Assembly: GCA_002914845.1 (NCBI GenBank)
Contig: JXTC01000172.1
Span: forward strand, 52,867 to 116,866
Reading direction: 5' to 3'
DNA: 64,000 nucleotides
Source: Trema orientale
Taxonomy: Eukaryota > Streptophyta > Magnoliopsida > Rosales > Cannabaceae
Shown here: positions 48,072 through 61,400 of the stretch, in pieces
Layout of the letters: each line of letters opens with the position of its first letter
How positions within the stretch are numbered: position 1 is the first letter of the stretch
Position numbers and translations under genes: made by a program
Notes under the pieces: model-generated
Seen by the model: only the letters and a program-made list of their open reading frames with translations
What the model was told of the DNA's origin: nothing
The model's database searches: none

Positions 48072-51000
48072 TTAATGAGCTTGGATATATAAAATTCACG
48101 AGTTTCTTAATTGCAAGAGGTAAGAACTCATGAGAAAAAAGAGGAAAAGATATCATACGGGAAAAAAAAATGCTTAGGCTTCTTGGCCATTCATGAGAGA
48201 GTTGCAATTATAAAGGATAAGTAAACTAATGAGTAGAAACAATGAGTACTACGATGTTTTATTAGTATTTATTTTCAGTGGTCATCTAATTGGGTCATTT
48301 AATCATAACTTTTGAGTTGAGGATATTTGTTGAATTTTAGACCTAAAATGGGACACATATTTAGTAGATCAATTGGTACCAGGGTTACACTTAGAAACCT
48401 CTTAAAGGTAGAAGTTCAAGATTCGAACCTCTGGGAATGCGAAAGAAATCCTTAGGTGTTATGGAGCTTACAGAAGACAGTAAATATAAGTAATGATAAT
48501 ACCATGTATAAGAACCACAAGTCCGTAGGCAAAAGAGTCTAATGGAGGCTTGAAGCGGGAGTTTTTACACTGACACCGACGAGTAAAATTCCCTTATGCT
48601 TTAGACCCAAAAGTAACTACAGAGAGTGTGTTATTTATTAGTAGAAGAAGTAAATCTCTTTGGACTAAAGTAACGAAAAGTAATTGGCATCTAAATGGAT
48701 TTCGCGACTTAGCAACAATTTCTTGACTTATATTTAGCTACTTAAGTATTTCATGACTTAAATATTTCGTTGATCATATTTTGTTACTTAAGAGTGGCTA
48801 TTCTATAATTTTTGTCTATGTCACTCCATTGAGAGTCAGTCGTGTGATTTGGCAAGACTTAAATGAAATACTACTACTCTATTCTTACTTGTAGACTTTT
48901 TATTTGAACATGTCACCCCTTAGTATACTTGTCAAATCCGCTTTAACGTTACACAGAGGAAAATGCAGAGGAAGGCCAGAAATCAGAAAATTGAAGTTCC
49001 TACTATAAGCCATAAGTTTCGACAGCTTCCAATGGCCGAAGCTGATGATCCAACAAATCATAAGAATGTTGTAATTAAAAGCAGACAATCTCCCTAAGAT
49101 TTTGGTTTACAATAATAGTACTACTTGGCGCTCGTGCTGCTTCATATATAATTACAACACTAATCTTTCTCACAGAAAACTATCCAAAACTATTCTACAT
49201 GCTTGAAAAAAAAAAGTTAAGTGTGCATCATCAGAAGTTGTTGGTTGAATGAATATTCTATTGGATAATCTAAAAGGGATGCATGCCTCGGGCTAGCAGT
49301 AAGTAACAAAGGACCAAAAATATAAATGAAGATTCTATAGGATAATGAGGATGATGAAATTAAATGACCATGGTATGTACTATGTAACATCAAATCGCCA
49401 AAACTTGTTTTAGCTATACAAACACTAAGCTTGCCAACAGTATCACCACCAACTCCACTCTAACAAGTATGGTTTGACAACGCACGATGTTGTATTTTAA
49501 GGATTCCATTATTTTTTCCTGAAAAAAAAATGGAGGAAGGGGGCGATGTTCTCCCTAAGCATGATTATAAGAGCTTTCAATCCCGTTTATAGAAATGTTC
49601 ACTGAGGACCTTTTGAGTCAAGCATTACCCTATGGAGAGATAGAGCAGCCCATCGCTAGCCTCATCGTGTGTAACTAAAGGTAAGACTCGTATAGGATGA
49701 AGTCCCAGGTACTCTACATCGGGTGTTGGGTTGGCAGAAACAAACCTTCACATTTAAAACTCCTAAGGGAGCTACCCAACGCCTTAACCCTTGACCATAA
49801 CTATCTACATACCAAGGCTTACCACCATACCATCCCATTCGGTGGTTTTAAGGATTTCAATCTGAGAACATTTTATGATATGCTAAAAATTTAGTGAAAC
49901 TAACTACTCTATCCTCATCATACACTAGTATTTAAGTATTTTACACGTAGCATATTGCATGAAGGGATACATAATACTCTCTTTTATCGTTATCCTTTTT
50001 CTCTGGAGACTAAATAGTAATGAAGTGTAGTATAGAACATATTCCACGTATTCTAGGAGTCAGTCCAATCAGAGTTTGCAATATCGCCTAGTATATTGTG
50101 TATGGCCGAATAGAGTTATATTTTTTTTTCTTTTCCTTTTTTTTAATGAGTAGACGACTCTCTTTTCCACTTTTTTAGTATCATAGTTTGATATTTAGAA
50201 TATTACTATACATTATAATATTATTAAATAATAAAACTGGATAGTAAAATGCACATATCACCCATAGAAACTGGAGAGTTGAAAAGACAGTAACTTTAGC
50301 ACTTTTTTTTTGTATTCTGTTTTTGTTTTCTGTTTTTTGGGTAAAATAGAGTTAGAATCTAAGCACTACAAGTGCCTTATTTCTATATGACTTTCTATCT
50401 CATTATTTGTATTTTATTGTTTTTGAAAACAAGTAATAAAATAAAATTTGTCAAGAATATATTTTATTTATAAAAATTGAAAATCAAAACAAAATTTTTA
50501 CTTCTATTTTTAATTTATTTATATAAAAAACTAGAAGTGAATCCAAACAAACTTATAATATTTATTATATCTATTTCAGGTGAATTTTCAAGAATCATAA
50601 TTCCATGTTATATCCAAAACCATTCGAATAATGCAAAAATATTCGAATAATGCAAAAATATTCTATTAATTTTGTTTTTAATGGAAAAAGAAATGGAATG
50701 TTGGGATGAATTTATTAAAAAGATGAATAAGTTATATAAAGGTGATGATTGTGCTTGGCCACGAAGCCCTGGGCAAGGACTAGTAGTCCTTGTTTTCAGC
50801 TGAAAAATGGAAACAGTAGCAACTCATTGACCAAAAGAATTAGATTGAATACTACGAATCACTAATCACTAGAGAGAACAAAAAAGATTGAAATAGGTCT
50901 ACCACAACTAGAGGGGGGGAAGATGGAGAGCCAGAGCCAGAGGGATCAAAGTTATTTGCTTTTTCCTCCTTTTTATTTTTCATCACATAAATAGAATAGA

Positions 51001-52232
51001 GTGGCCTTAAATTAGTAAAGCAATGAGGGGTCGGGAATCGGTGCTCCCAGCAACAAAGCAAAGCATGCATGGTCCCATTAGACTTTAGTCCCACCTCTCC
51101 AACTAAGGAATCCACCTAAAAAGCAACAAATACCAGTACTCTACAGTCTACAATACCATTAATTCTGCCTACCTATTTATTTTACTTTTATATATATATC
51201 TTCTTCACTTTGCTTATCATCATTATTATTAAACTCCTAAAAGAAGACACACTCATTTATTCCATTGACTCCTGTACTCGCTTGTATTCATATCTAAGTA
51301 CATCTAATATAGTACCTCCATTCCAACCAATTTCAGATACTCTAATCCAAACTTCTCTTTTCTTTTTCATCAATTTTACATCATCTAAAATTTTGTTTAA
51401 TATAATATTTGTCTTATTAGAAAAAAAAAAGAAAAAAGAAGGAAAGAAAAGAAAAGAGCAAGATATAAGATGACGTAACATTTATTTGTTGGTGGGATAA
51501 GAAAATGGAACAGAAGATTAATTCCACTTACATGATATATGAGAGATATGATACTCGCATAAAGTTATAATTATGATTGGTAGAGTGTGATTTGGATGTA
51601 TCTATTATGCTGATCCAATAAGCTTTTTTGAAAAAGAAAAAACGAATAATATACTTGATTGTGTTGGTTCCTATCAAGTTTTGATTGGGGCCAAGAACCT
51701 CTATATATGATCTCCTACAATGTTTCAGATTCAAAATCTAATCCCTTTTTTTTTTTTTAAATTTAAATTTCCCCTAATCTGGTGGTGCTGGACGATGGAT
51801 TCGAAAAAGAAGAAAAGTAAAGTAAAGGGTGTGTTGTGTTAATATAGAGTCCAAAAACCAAAAGCAAGAAAAGAAAAATAAACCTTGTTTGATCAAACGG
51901 TCTGTTGTTATCGATATTTACATGCAAACTTTGCTTTTTTAAGCTTTTTCTTTTCATAAAGTTAAAGATGATACCATAATATACTGTGATGAATAGAAAA
52001 AAGCAGAAAGAGAGTGAAAGGACGACTTCAACCTTGGATGCTGATAAATTATAAGAAACTCTTCCTCTCATCTCATATATCTGTAAGTAATACTCAACAA
52101 AACATATTCTTATTATTCTTCTTCTTCTTCTTCTTCTTCTTCTTCTTCTTCTTCTTCTTCTTCTAAGATGTCAGCTCCTTACCTTAATTTTCCATGAAAC
52201 CAAACACCATATTTGCAGTCGTTTCTTCAAAA
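48072..52232. other. Intergenic DNA upstream of the BAM3-like gene, no gene seen
   Basis: At 48,370-48,450 there is a possible further tRNA-related remnant (TAGATCAATTGGTACC, then GTTCAAGATTCGAACC), without a tail or duplication. A GC-richer block at 49,536-49,900 is unexplained. The 1 kb before the receptor gene should contain its promoter; a TATATATATA stretch at 51,190-51,199 and a (CTT)n tract at 52,117-52,163, likely in the 5' leader, are visible. No other coding region is recognised. Confidence 0.45.
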
Positions 52233-55200
52233 ATGAAGTTGGCATGTCATAGTATTCTTCTCTTCCTTCTAATCACTACCTGTCTTCACTCTGTTTTTTC
52301 TTCTTCACACAATAATAATAATAGTAATAATATTCATGAGCTATCTCTAAGAAGGCAAGCTTCAATCTTGGTCTCTCTTAAACAATCTTTCCAAACCTCC
52401 AATTCTTCTTTCGACAGCTGGAACATATCAAACTCCTCGTCCCTTTGTTTTTGGCCCGGAATCCAATGCGACGACACCAGAAAAACGGTCGTTTCACTCA
52501 ACATATCCAATTCCAACATTTCTGGCACCCTCTCCCCTGTAATCACTCTGCTTCCGACTCTGGTCACTCTCTCAGTCTCCGAAAACAATTTCTCGGGCAG
52601 TTTTCCTTTTTCGAAGGTTCGCAACCTCCCGAGGCTTCGTTTCCTTAACATATCCAATAATCAGTTCAGTGGTGAATTGGACTGGGATTTCTCTCGGCTA
52701 AAAGAGCTGGTTGCGTTGGATGCCTACAACAACTTCTTCAATGGCTCACTTCCCTTCGGAGTCACTCAGCTTCCTAACTTGCACTACTTAAACTTAGCCG
52801 GGAACTACTTCTCGGGATCGATTCCTCCCAGCTACGCGAACATGGTGGAGCTCAAATATCTGTCTTTGGCGGGAAATGATCTTAGTGGTTTGATTCCCAG
52901 TGAGCTTGGCAATCTTACCAACCTGGAACAGCTTTACTTGGGCTATTACAATGACTTTGATGGAGGAATACCAGCTGAGCTTGGGAAGCTGATCAATCTT
53001 TTCCACTTAGACCTTGCTAATTGTGGCTTGGAGGGTCCGATCCCACCGGAGCTTGGGAATCTTAACAAGCTAGACACTCTCTTCCTTCAAACCAATCAGC
53101 TCAGCGGTTCGGTTCCTCCTCAACTTGGCAACTTGAGCAGCCTGAGGTCTCTAGATCTTTCAAACAATGCTTTGACAGGAGAAATCCCAGTGGAGTTGGT
53201 GTCGGGGCTCGGCGAGCTTACCCTTTTGAACTTGTTCATCAACAAGTTTCATGGAGAGATCCCAAGCCCCATTGCTGAGCTGCCCAAGCTGGAAGTAGTC
53301 AAGTTTTGGCAGAACAACTTCACAGGAACGATCCCTCCGAAGCTCGGTCAAAATGGTAAGCTGACTGAGCTTGATTTGTCAACTAACAAGCTCACTGGGA
53401 CTGTCCCCAAGTCTCTGTGCTCTGGAAAAAAGCTGAGGATTTTGATTTTGCTCAACAATTTCCTGTTTGGTCCTTTACCTGATGATCTGGGCCAATGTGA
53501 GACGTTGATAAGAGTACGAATGGGACAGAACTACTTGACAGGAACTTTACCAAATGGGTTTCTCTACTTGCCTGAGCTTTCACTATTGGAGCTACAGAAC
53601 AACTACCTGAGTGGACAACTTGAGCAACAAACAACCGAGGTACCCTCAAAACTCTCATTGCTTAATCTCTCAAACAACCGCTTATCTGGCTCCATTCCTA
53701 CTTCTATTGGCAACTTCTCTAGCTTACAGATCGTCTTACTAAGCGGGAACCGATTCACGGGCGAAATCCCATCTGAAATCGGTCACTTAAAAAGGACTGT
53801 CTTCAAATTGGACATGAGTAGAAACAAACTCTCAGGGAACATCCCTCCCACAATAGGCAATTGCGTCTTGTTGACTTACTTGGATTTGAGCCAAAATCAG
53901 CTCTCAGGCCCAATCCCACCTCAGATTGCTCAAATCCACATTCTAAACTACCTCAACGTCTCCTGGAACCACTTAGGCCAAGGCCTTCCCAAGGAACTGG
54001 GATCCCTAAAGAGCTTAACTTCAGCCGACTTCTCTCACAACAACTTGTCTGGTTCGATACCCGAAACTGGTCAGTACCTCTTCTTCAACTCCACATCCTT
54101 CATTGGCAACCCCGAGCTCTGTGGCTCTTCTGCTAATGTTCCATGCAACCACTCTTCGTCCTCACCATTAGAACATCATGAGAACCAAAACGACGTCGTT
54201 AAGTCTCATGTCCCTGCTAAGTTCAAGCTCATATTCGCTTTGGGGCTCTTGTTCTGCTCATTTGTGTTTGCAACTTTGGCGATCATCAAAACCAGAAAGT
54301 CACGAAAAAGTGGACATTCATGGAAGCTCACGGCATTCCAGAAGCTTGAGTTTAAGAGCCATGACATCTTGGAATGTGTTAAGGACAACAATGTGATCGG
54401 TAGAGGTGGAGCCGGGATCGTCTACAGAGGGACCATGCCAAATGGAGAAAATGTAGCCGTGAAGAAGCTCTTGGGAATAAACAAACTAGGCTCTTCTCAT
54501 CATGACAATGGATTAACGGCTGAGATTCAGACACTTGGCAAGATCAGGCACAGGAACATCGTCCGATTGTTGGCCTTCTGTTCCAACAGAGAGACCAATC
54601 TGCTTGTTTATGAGTACATGGAAAATGGGAGCTTAGGCGAAGTTTTACATGGGAAAGGTGGTGGATATCTAAAGTGGGACACAAGGCTAAAGATCGCCAT
54701 TGAAGCAGCCAAAGGGCTTAGTTATTTGCATCATGATTGTTCTCCATTGATTCTCCATAGAGACGTTAAGTCAAACAACATTTTGCTCAATTCTGACTAC
54801 GAGGCCCACGTGGCCGATTTCGGGCTCGCCAAGTTTTTGCAGGACAATGGCGCGTCCGAGTGCATGTCTGCCATTGCTGGCTCATATGGCTACATTGCAC
54901 CAGGTATGTGGTTGGGTAACATTTACACTAGGATTTACTTTAAAAGTTCTTGGTTTTATTCCAATTGATTTGGCAGTATATTTGATGGTGTTTATGAGTT
55001 ACATTATTTAACACTTGAAGGCTCATATAATAGAGTAGAGAAAGAACACTTATGGATAGTGCATATTTTAAAATCACAAGTGTGCCATATATAAATAATG
55101 CAAAAGTGCATGTTCATTATTGACAGGATATGTTTTTATACCATGTCACAAAATTTGTTTAACGATCATCTAGACTTAGACTAAGCCCTTTTGATCAAGA

Positions 55201-56156
55201 TGTGTGCTTGACTGAAATGCATATTCAATTATTTGACGAAGTAATAGAAAAATGACTGAAATGGAATATACTAGTTTGCCCCTGCCTACATGTTGTTGTA
55301 GATACTTGATACTTTACTTTGCACCCAAAAAAAAAAAAAAAGGAAGAAAGAAAGAAAGAAAATGAAGAAGAAAGCAGAGAGGCATGTGGTAGATTCCAAG
55401 AAGGGTAAAAAGTTAGGCTCCACTAAAACAAAGGAAAATTCCGCTTTTACTTTTTTGTTTCTTTTTTAATTTTGCTATATGATATGAGGTCACACTAAAT
55501 GGGGGTATGAGCTAGCTTTTGCATGTCTTGAAACCACAAATCCATGTTCTGTTCATTTACACCAATCACAAAAACCTTTTTTGCCCCAAATCCAATATCA
55601 TACCCACATCAAAACCTACAACAATTTCAAAACATTAGCTATTCTATTTCTAAGCCCCACTTCCCCTAAACCCTAGAAAGTAGAAAGAGAAACATCTGTA
55701 GTCCATTTTTATTATACACGATTTTTAAGAATTATTCTTTGCGCTTTGGAATTTGATATATATATATATACTTATTTTTTTGGTACGTCATGTCATGTAA
55801 CTGCAGAATATGCGTATACATTAAAGGTGGACGAGAAGAGTGACGTGTATAGTTTCGGAGTGGTGCTATTAGAGCTGGTGACGGGGCGAAGGCCAGTGGG
55901 TGATTTTGGAGAAGAAGGGTTGGACATTGTTCAATGGGCTAAGATTCAGAGCAACTCAAGTAAAGAAGGGGTAGTGAAGATCTTGGACCAACGTTTGAGC
56001 AACAACATTAGTAATGTTCCAATAGAGGAAGCGATGCAAGTCTTCTTTGTAGCAATGTTATGTGTTCAAGAGCAAAGCGTGGAGCGCCCCACCATGAGAG
56101 AAGTTGTTCAAATGCTCGCTCAAGCTAAACAACCTTCTACTTTTAACATCCAATGA
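52233..56156 (+). CDS. BAM3: LRR receptor-like kinase, BAM3-like (CLAVATA1 clade)
   Basis: A plasma-membrane receptor kinase; BAM3 of Arabidopsis perceives CLE45 peptide in developing phloem. Two exons: 52233-54903 and 55807-56156, joined in phase ([23 protein letters not shown]), 1,006 residues; Arabidopsis BAM3 is about 990. I chose the ATG at 52233 because a signal peptide ([20 protein letters not shown]) follows directly; an in-frame ATG at 52194 would add 13 residues. After an N-terminal cap with a CFWPGIQC pair come about twenty LRRs with many N-glycosylation sites, then a transmembrane segment at about 662-686. The kinase has the glycine loop [11 protein letters not shown] (about 722-732), [13 protein letters not shown] (about 841) and DFGLAKF (about 861), so it is an RD-type active kinase. 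The 903-bp intron sits where CLV1/BAM genes have theirs. Gene name is by recalled similarity. Confidence 0.95.
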
Positions 56157-57640
56157 AGTATATCCCGGTGATACTTGACAAAGAGTAATTCTAAGTATCA
56201 CTATTCACTAGAGTGACCATCATATTTTTGTCTTTATTTTGACTTTTTTGTCCTCCCTCCTAATTATATATTATATCATGTGATAGTGTGGGCCACAAAG
56301 TATAGAGATATGGCCTATATTTGTTGTGAACATGTGATGCATTTTTCTTAACAAAGACTATATAATATTAGAAGGCAGTTGAGTGATTGAGAGAGTGGGT
56401 AATAGAGTTGAAGACAGTTTCATAGTAGATATAGAACATACGTATTGTTCCTCCTCCTTTTTAATTTGGTCATTGTTGAAGTCAAAGTGGTTAATGCCAT
56501 TCGGATGCTATGTATTGATGTAATGCTATTGTTATGCTGGCAAGATTGGTTATATAATTGTGTGTGTCATCCTTGAAACCGAGGAATGATCAAAATATGA
56601 TGACACGTACTGATCAGTGACCAAATGATAAGATTGGCTACATTATTGGGCTGCCGAGGTTTGTTTTGTAATTGTATCATTTTCTCAAGTAGGGCCCCCA
56701 TTTGTTGTTGGGGTTGTTAAGACGTGGAAATTCAAATTAGTGGACATGAAACTAAAAGAGGAGAAATAATCAACATACATGGTCTTGGAAGCACTAAAAA
56801 ACATAAAGATTCTCCTAGATAACTGAAATTAAAAATCAATGCAAGCAAACAGGGTTAACATTGATAACCTTGCCCCATCAGCCGCAAAATCTGTTTCTGG
56901 TCCAGGTTTTTTTCCCTCTCTAATCTGCATCACATCATAGTTGCCAAAATAAATAAACAAATGAATATTGTGTAGCTGCTTATTTTTTCCCAATTCCGGT
57001 CAACTCTCTTTTATATTTTTCTTCCTAAGTGCCTGATAATCAAAGAATTTTCAAACATAAGATTCTTGAGTAGGCATTTCACTGCAGCTATGTTTGTTTG
57101 ACATTATTTTTAAAGTTCACACGATCTTAACACTGAAGAAATAGCCTTAGCAACAATGCAAACAAACATGATAAAAAACAATGAACTTCCACAAGGTTTG
57201 ATGCAAAAATTAAGCATCTCAAAAGCCCTATTAATACCACTTGAGAATTCTCTTTGTCCACATACACTTTTAACTTTTAATACGCATGCACAACAAATGC
57301 CCTCTTCATTACCAAAAAAAGAAAAAGAGAGGAGTAATCTTGTTTAATTAGATTCTTTTGGTTATTATTGCTTTGCCAAAAACTTGTAGAACACCAATTA
57401 CATTCAGTTCCACACAAGAATATACAGAGCAATTATATAGCTGATACGGTGCTACCTCATGGTTCCAAGCAAAGGAGAAAAAGATCCTCTGAACCAAAAT
57501 CCAAAAACTAACAAATTGTGTAAGAAAGAGTTCTTCCACTACAGGACTTGAATAAAGAAAAAACAGCCTTCCTTGGAACTCTTTAGAAGCAGCAGTCCAT
57601 ATAGACAAATTAAACAATACTCTCCAACTAAATAAGTAGG
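56157..57640. other. 3' flank of BAM3-like gene and intergenic DNA
   Basis: It includes the receptor gene 3' UTR (AT-rich, to roughly 56,560). The remainder shows no exon of a known family. A frame of 89 codons on the minus strand (57,348-57,617) has ordinary intergenic composition and no recognisable domain. Confidence 0.45.
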
Positions 57641-57912
57641 ATTAATTATATTAATAGTACATGAATTATACATGTTGTACCACTTTAATAACTATGACTG
57701 AGGACGAGACTTCAAATCCCACAACCAAACAATGCCCAATATGCACTTTGCACACGACGGTTTTCCGTTAAAAAACTAAAAATTTATGACAAAAAGGTTA
57801 TTACTGTAATAATTGCATAATTTAGTATAATTTACTATATAAATTGAAAATTCGGAGACAAGGTGATACAAACAGTGTAATTCGAGGGACGTTAATATAC
57901 GTAACCCAAATA
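57641..57912. mobile_element. Degraded inverted-repeat element
   Basis: The left end reads GATTAATTATATTAATAGTAC then ATGAATTATACATGTTGTACCAC. The reverse strand of the right end reads GTTACGTATATTAACGTCCC then TCGAATTACACTGTTTGTATCAC, with the same motif order, so the ends are inverted. It is related to the shorter copy at 45,290-45,525. It is non-coding; the superfamily is unknown. Confidence 0.55.
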
Positions 57913-58466
57913 ATTAACCAAGTAAGTTGCCATAATATTACAAGTGTTTAACCAAAAAAGTTGCCATAATATTATAAATGTTCATCTTAGTAATTGATAC
58001 ACAAAGGTTCATACCAAAACCCAAAGCGGTGAGATATATCTTTCATTCCAAAACAGAAGCTAACTAGAAAGCAATATATTCAGTTTATAGTATCTCAGAA
58101 AGGGTTATGTCAAGCAAAACATGTGAACTCATTACAGGAGCAGGGCCAAGTATCTGTTGCTTCGTTGACTGGGTATATAAGAAGGTTTACACATACATAT
58201 ACTGTTGCTGGAAATTTACTGGGCAAGGGAAATAAAGTACTAAAAAGAAAATGAGAAATTGAACAACATGCACATTTCTTTGTCCATTGTAGTACCTCTT
58301 TTATGTCTTAAAAAATAAGCATCTTTCCGGTATAGAACTCCAAAACCTGTTTTTAATCAAAGATGATCAAACAGAATTAAATTGAAATAGTACGCACTGG
58401 AGAAAATACGAAAAAAATATAATTGGGACCATAAGAAGAAAGAAATGTGTACCTGCAACATAATGG

Positions 58467-61400
58467 TCATTCTGATGAATGAGTATTTGATTCGATTTGA
58501 CCATAAGATGTACCTAAAATATACACATATTTTTAATATTCAAGGGTTAAGTTTGCTTGACATGATATGATAACAAGTTAAGAAATGAGATGCGTTGTGC
58601 TCAGAAAATTAAAACTGTTGTGCTGCAGGACCAGCTTTTGTAATAAGACACAAATGCTTATACTGCTGTTATTCTACAAAGGAAATAAAACTGATTAGAA
58701 ATGCACTAAAAAATTTGCAAGAAACAATGTGTGAACGAACCTGTAGAAGCTGAAGTAGTGATGTAATCTTGAGTCAGACCAGTTTCAGTAAATGCACTGA
58801 TGCACATCCAATCCTGACCATTGACAAACTTAAGGAATGGAAGGTTGCATATCCCCTTTGGCAGTGATGTTAAATTGTGACATTCCTGAACTGTGAGAGA
58901 CTGAAGAGATATAAGATTGCATAGTCCTTCTGGAAGAGTCTCCAAATTGGGGCATCCCCAAATTGTAAGAGTTTCAAGTGATAAAAGGTTGCCGATCTCC
59001 TCAGGAACAGAGACCAAATAGGGGCAATCTTGAATGACAAGGGACACAAGTGATGAGAGATCACCTATTCCATCTGGAAGTAAAGCCAAATTTAAACACA
59101 ATTCTATCTTGAGAGACTCAAGTGAGGAGAGGTTGCCTATCACCATAAGCAGAAATTCTATGTCCTGAACATCTGAAAGTATCAAAAACTTCAATTTGGA
59201 AAGAGGGGAGAAGCAGCAAGAAGAGTGAATAGCAGAAAAAGAAGATGCTGATGTTGCTGCGACACTATCATTCCTCATCATAATTGTCTGTCGTAATGGC
59301 TCAGAGCTAGCTCCGTACAATCTCAGGCTTTCAAGATTTGGAAACAGTGGCATGGAAGTAAGGTTGGGACAATTGTTTATGTACAGAACAAGAAGTTTAG
59401 GGAATGAGATTTGATGCTGATGCTCTACAATTGATACCATGGCTTCACCATTGTTATTAGTACCCCCTCCCTTTCCAGGCCACCATCCTTTTAGATTATC
59501 ACAGTTACTAATTGTTAGTTCTTCTAGGGATTGAAAAAACGACATTAATTTTGACATTGTTGACGAAGTAGAGGATAGATCCCAGTCTCTATCTGATACA
59601 TACTCCAGAGCAGGCAAAGCTCTAAACATGAGCTTCTTAAGATAAGATAAATGGTGCAATGGAGGTAGAGACTGGCAACTTTTGCAATTAATTAACTCCA
59701 ATTCAACAAGATTAGTAAGCGAAGAAAGCCAATCACAAAATCTCACCCCCATATAGTTCTGTACTATCAAAGCTTTCAGATTTTGAGGTGGAAGCAAGCC
59801 ATCTAATGCCATTTCATCATTCCGCATGATATCTCCAGCATCATCATCATCGTTTTCGACTCCCTCCCAAGAAAGCCATAAGGATTCAAGGTTTACTTTG
59901 TCCTTCAAATGAGCAGCCTTTGAATCGAATGCAACATCTTCTATATGTCCCAATTTGAAAGTACAATGTCCCTGCAGGTGGGTAAGCCTGCTCAACTCAC
60001 CAAGCCCACCAATTTTCCTTGACTCATCCTTAGTTTTAAGGAAGACAAACAGATTTAATGTTTGAAGGGAAGTCAATTCACCAAGCCCACGAGGCATATG
60101 AGTCAAACAAGAACATCCATCCATTTCCAGGTGTCTCAAGTTGACCAAGTTCTTCAAATCTGGAGGCAAGCTTAGAAGATCACTACAATCAGTGAGAATC
60201 AGTGTTTGCAGATTATGCAATCTTGTTATAGAACTTGGGAGAATCTTCATGCAATTCCTGGAAAGATCAAGATATCTTAAATGTTTTAGTGTCCCCAATC
60301 TGTTTGGCAATGTCAAGATACCCATATCGTTTAAACTCAATGCACGAAGAAATTTAAAATTCGACAAAAGAACATCCAGATTTGAAGATCTAAGCAATAC
60401 CGACTTTTGTATAATAAATGTGCGTATCTTCTTCTGTTCAAGCAAGGATGTTGGAATTCGGCATGATGCGTTCGATTCGGAAGTAAAAGATACGTGGCGA
60501 GCTTTTTCAAACAAATCTTCCATATCCATTTCTAATGTGGGACTGTCCATCCTTCCAAAACTTTCAGCACTTTCATCAAATATGATGATGCTGTTGCCAG
60601 CTACAGAAATGGCAAGATCGTGCATAAGGTCATGCATTTTACAGAACCTTATAGTACCCAACTCATCTCCCTTTGCTTCTTGAAAAAAGGACCTCCAAAG
60701 CAAATCCATAAAATACTCGTAACCAACATCTTCAAGACATGACTGGCTTTGGCTTGGCTGAACAACTCCTTGTGCTATCCAGAGCTTTATTAACTTCTGC
60801 ACATCAATCTCATGATTCTTTGGAAATAATCCACAGAAAGCAAAACAATGCTTTAAATGTGAGGAAAGATTATTGTAACTTAGCATAAGCGTGGGTATGA
60901 TGTCACTGTCATTTTGGTCAGCTATTTTTGCAAGTTCATTGTTCTTAAAGAACATCCACTCTTTCTCAGGATTTCGAGAGTGCAACTGTCGTGATTGCAA
61001 TAGTCTTCCTATCGTCTTTATGGCCAGAGGAACTCCCTTGCACTTATCCACAATCTCCTTTCCTACTTCTACGAGGCTTGAGGTTTCTGATGGCTCTTTT
61101 CCTTTCTCAAATGCCACAACCTGAAATAAAGACCAAGACTTTTCTCCATTCAAACCACTCAACAGATATGGACAAACAGTACGTGTAATCTTGGCAACCA
61201 TTTCACTGCGTGTGGTTATTAGTACTCTGCTACCTCTTGCACCGCCCCTTAACAATCTTTCTAGCCCAAGCCATTTTTCTTCATCCTCATTCCAAACATC
61301 ATCCAGTACAAGGAGGAATCTCTTTCCGTCTATTAAAGCCCGTAGCTGATTTTGCAATTGCTCCATATCAAGGTTTTGGTCCGGGCTCTCAGAAGTCACG

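Noticed and set aside
48370-48450. A third SINE copy
   Set aside because: Weak A- and B-like boxes occur, but there is no tail, no duplication and no match to the other copies, so it is only mentioned in the intergenic entry.
54904-54968. Treating the first exon of the BAM3-like gene as a complete 924-residue protein
   Set aside because: The kinase domain would stop after the activation loop; the missing C-lobe is found in phase at 55,807.
60141-60683. 180-codon frame antisense to the NLR
   Set aside because: It lies entirely opposite the LRR coding exon and shows no domain; it is a shadow of the strongly biased sense sequence.
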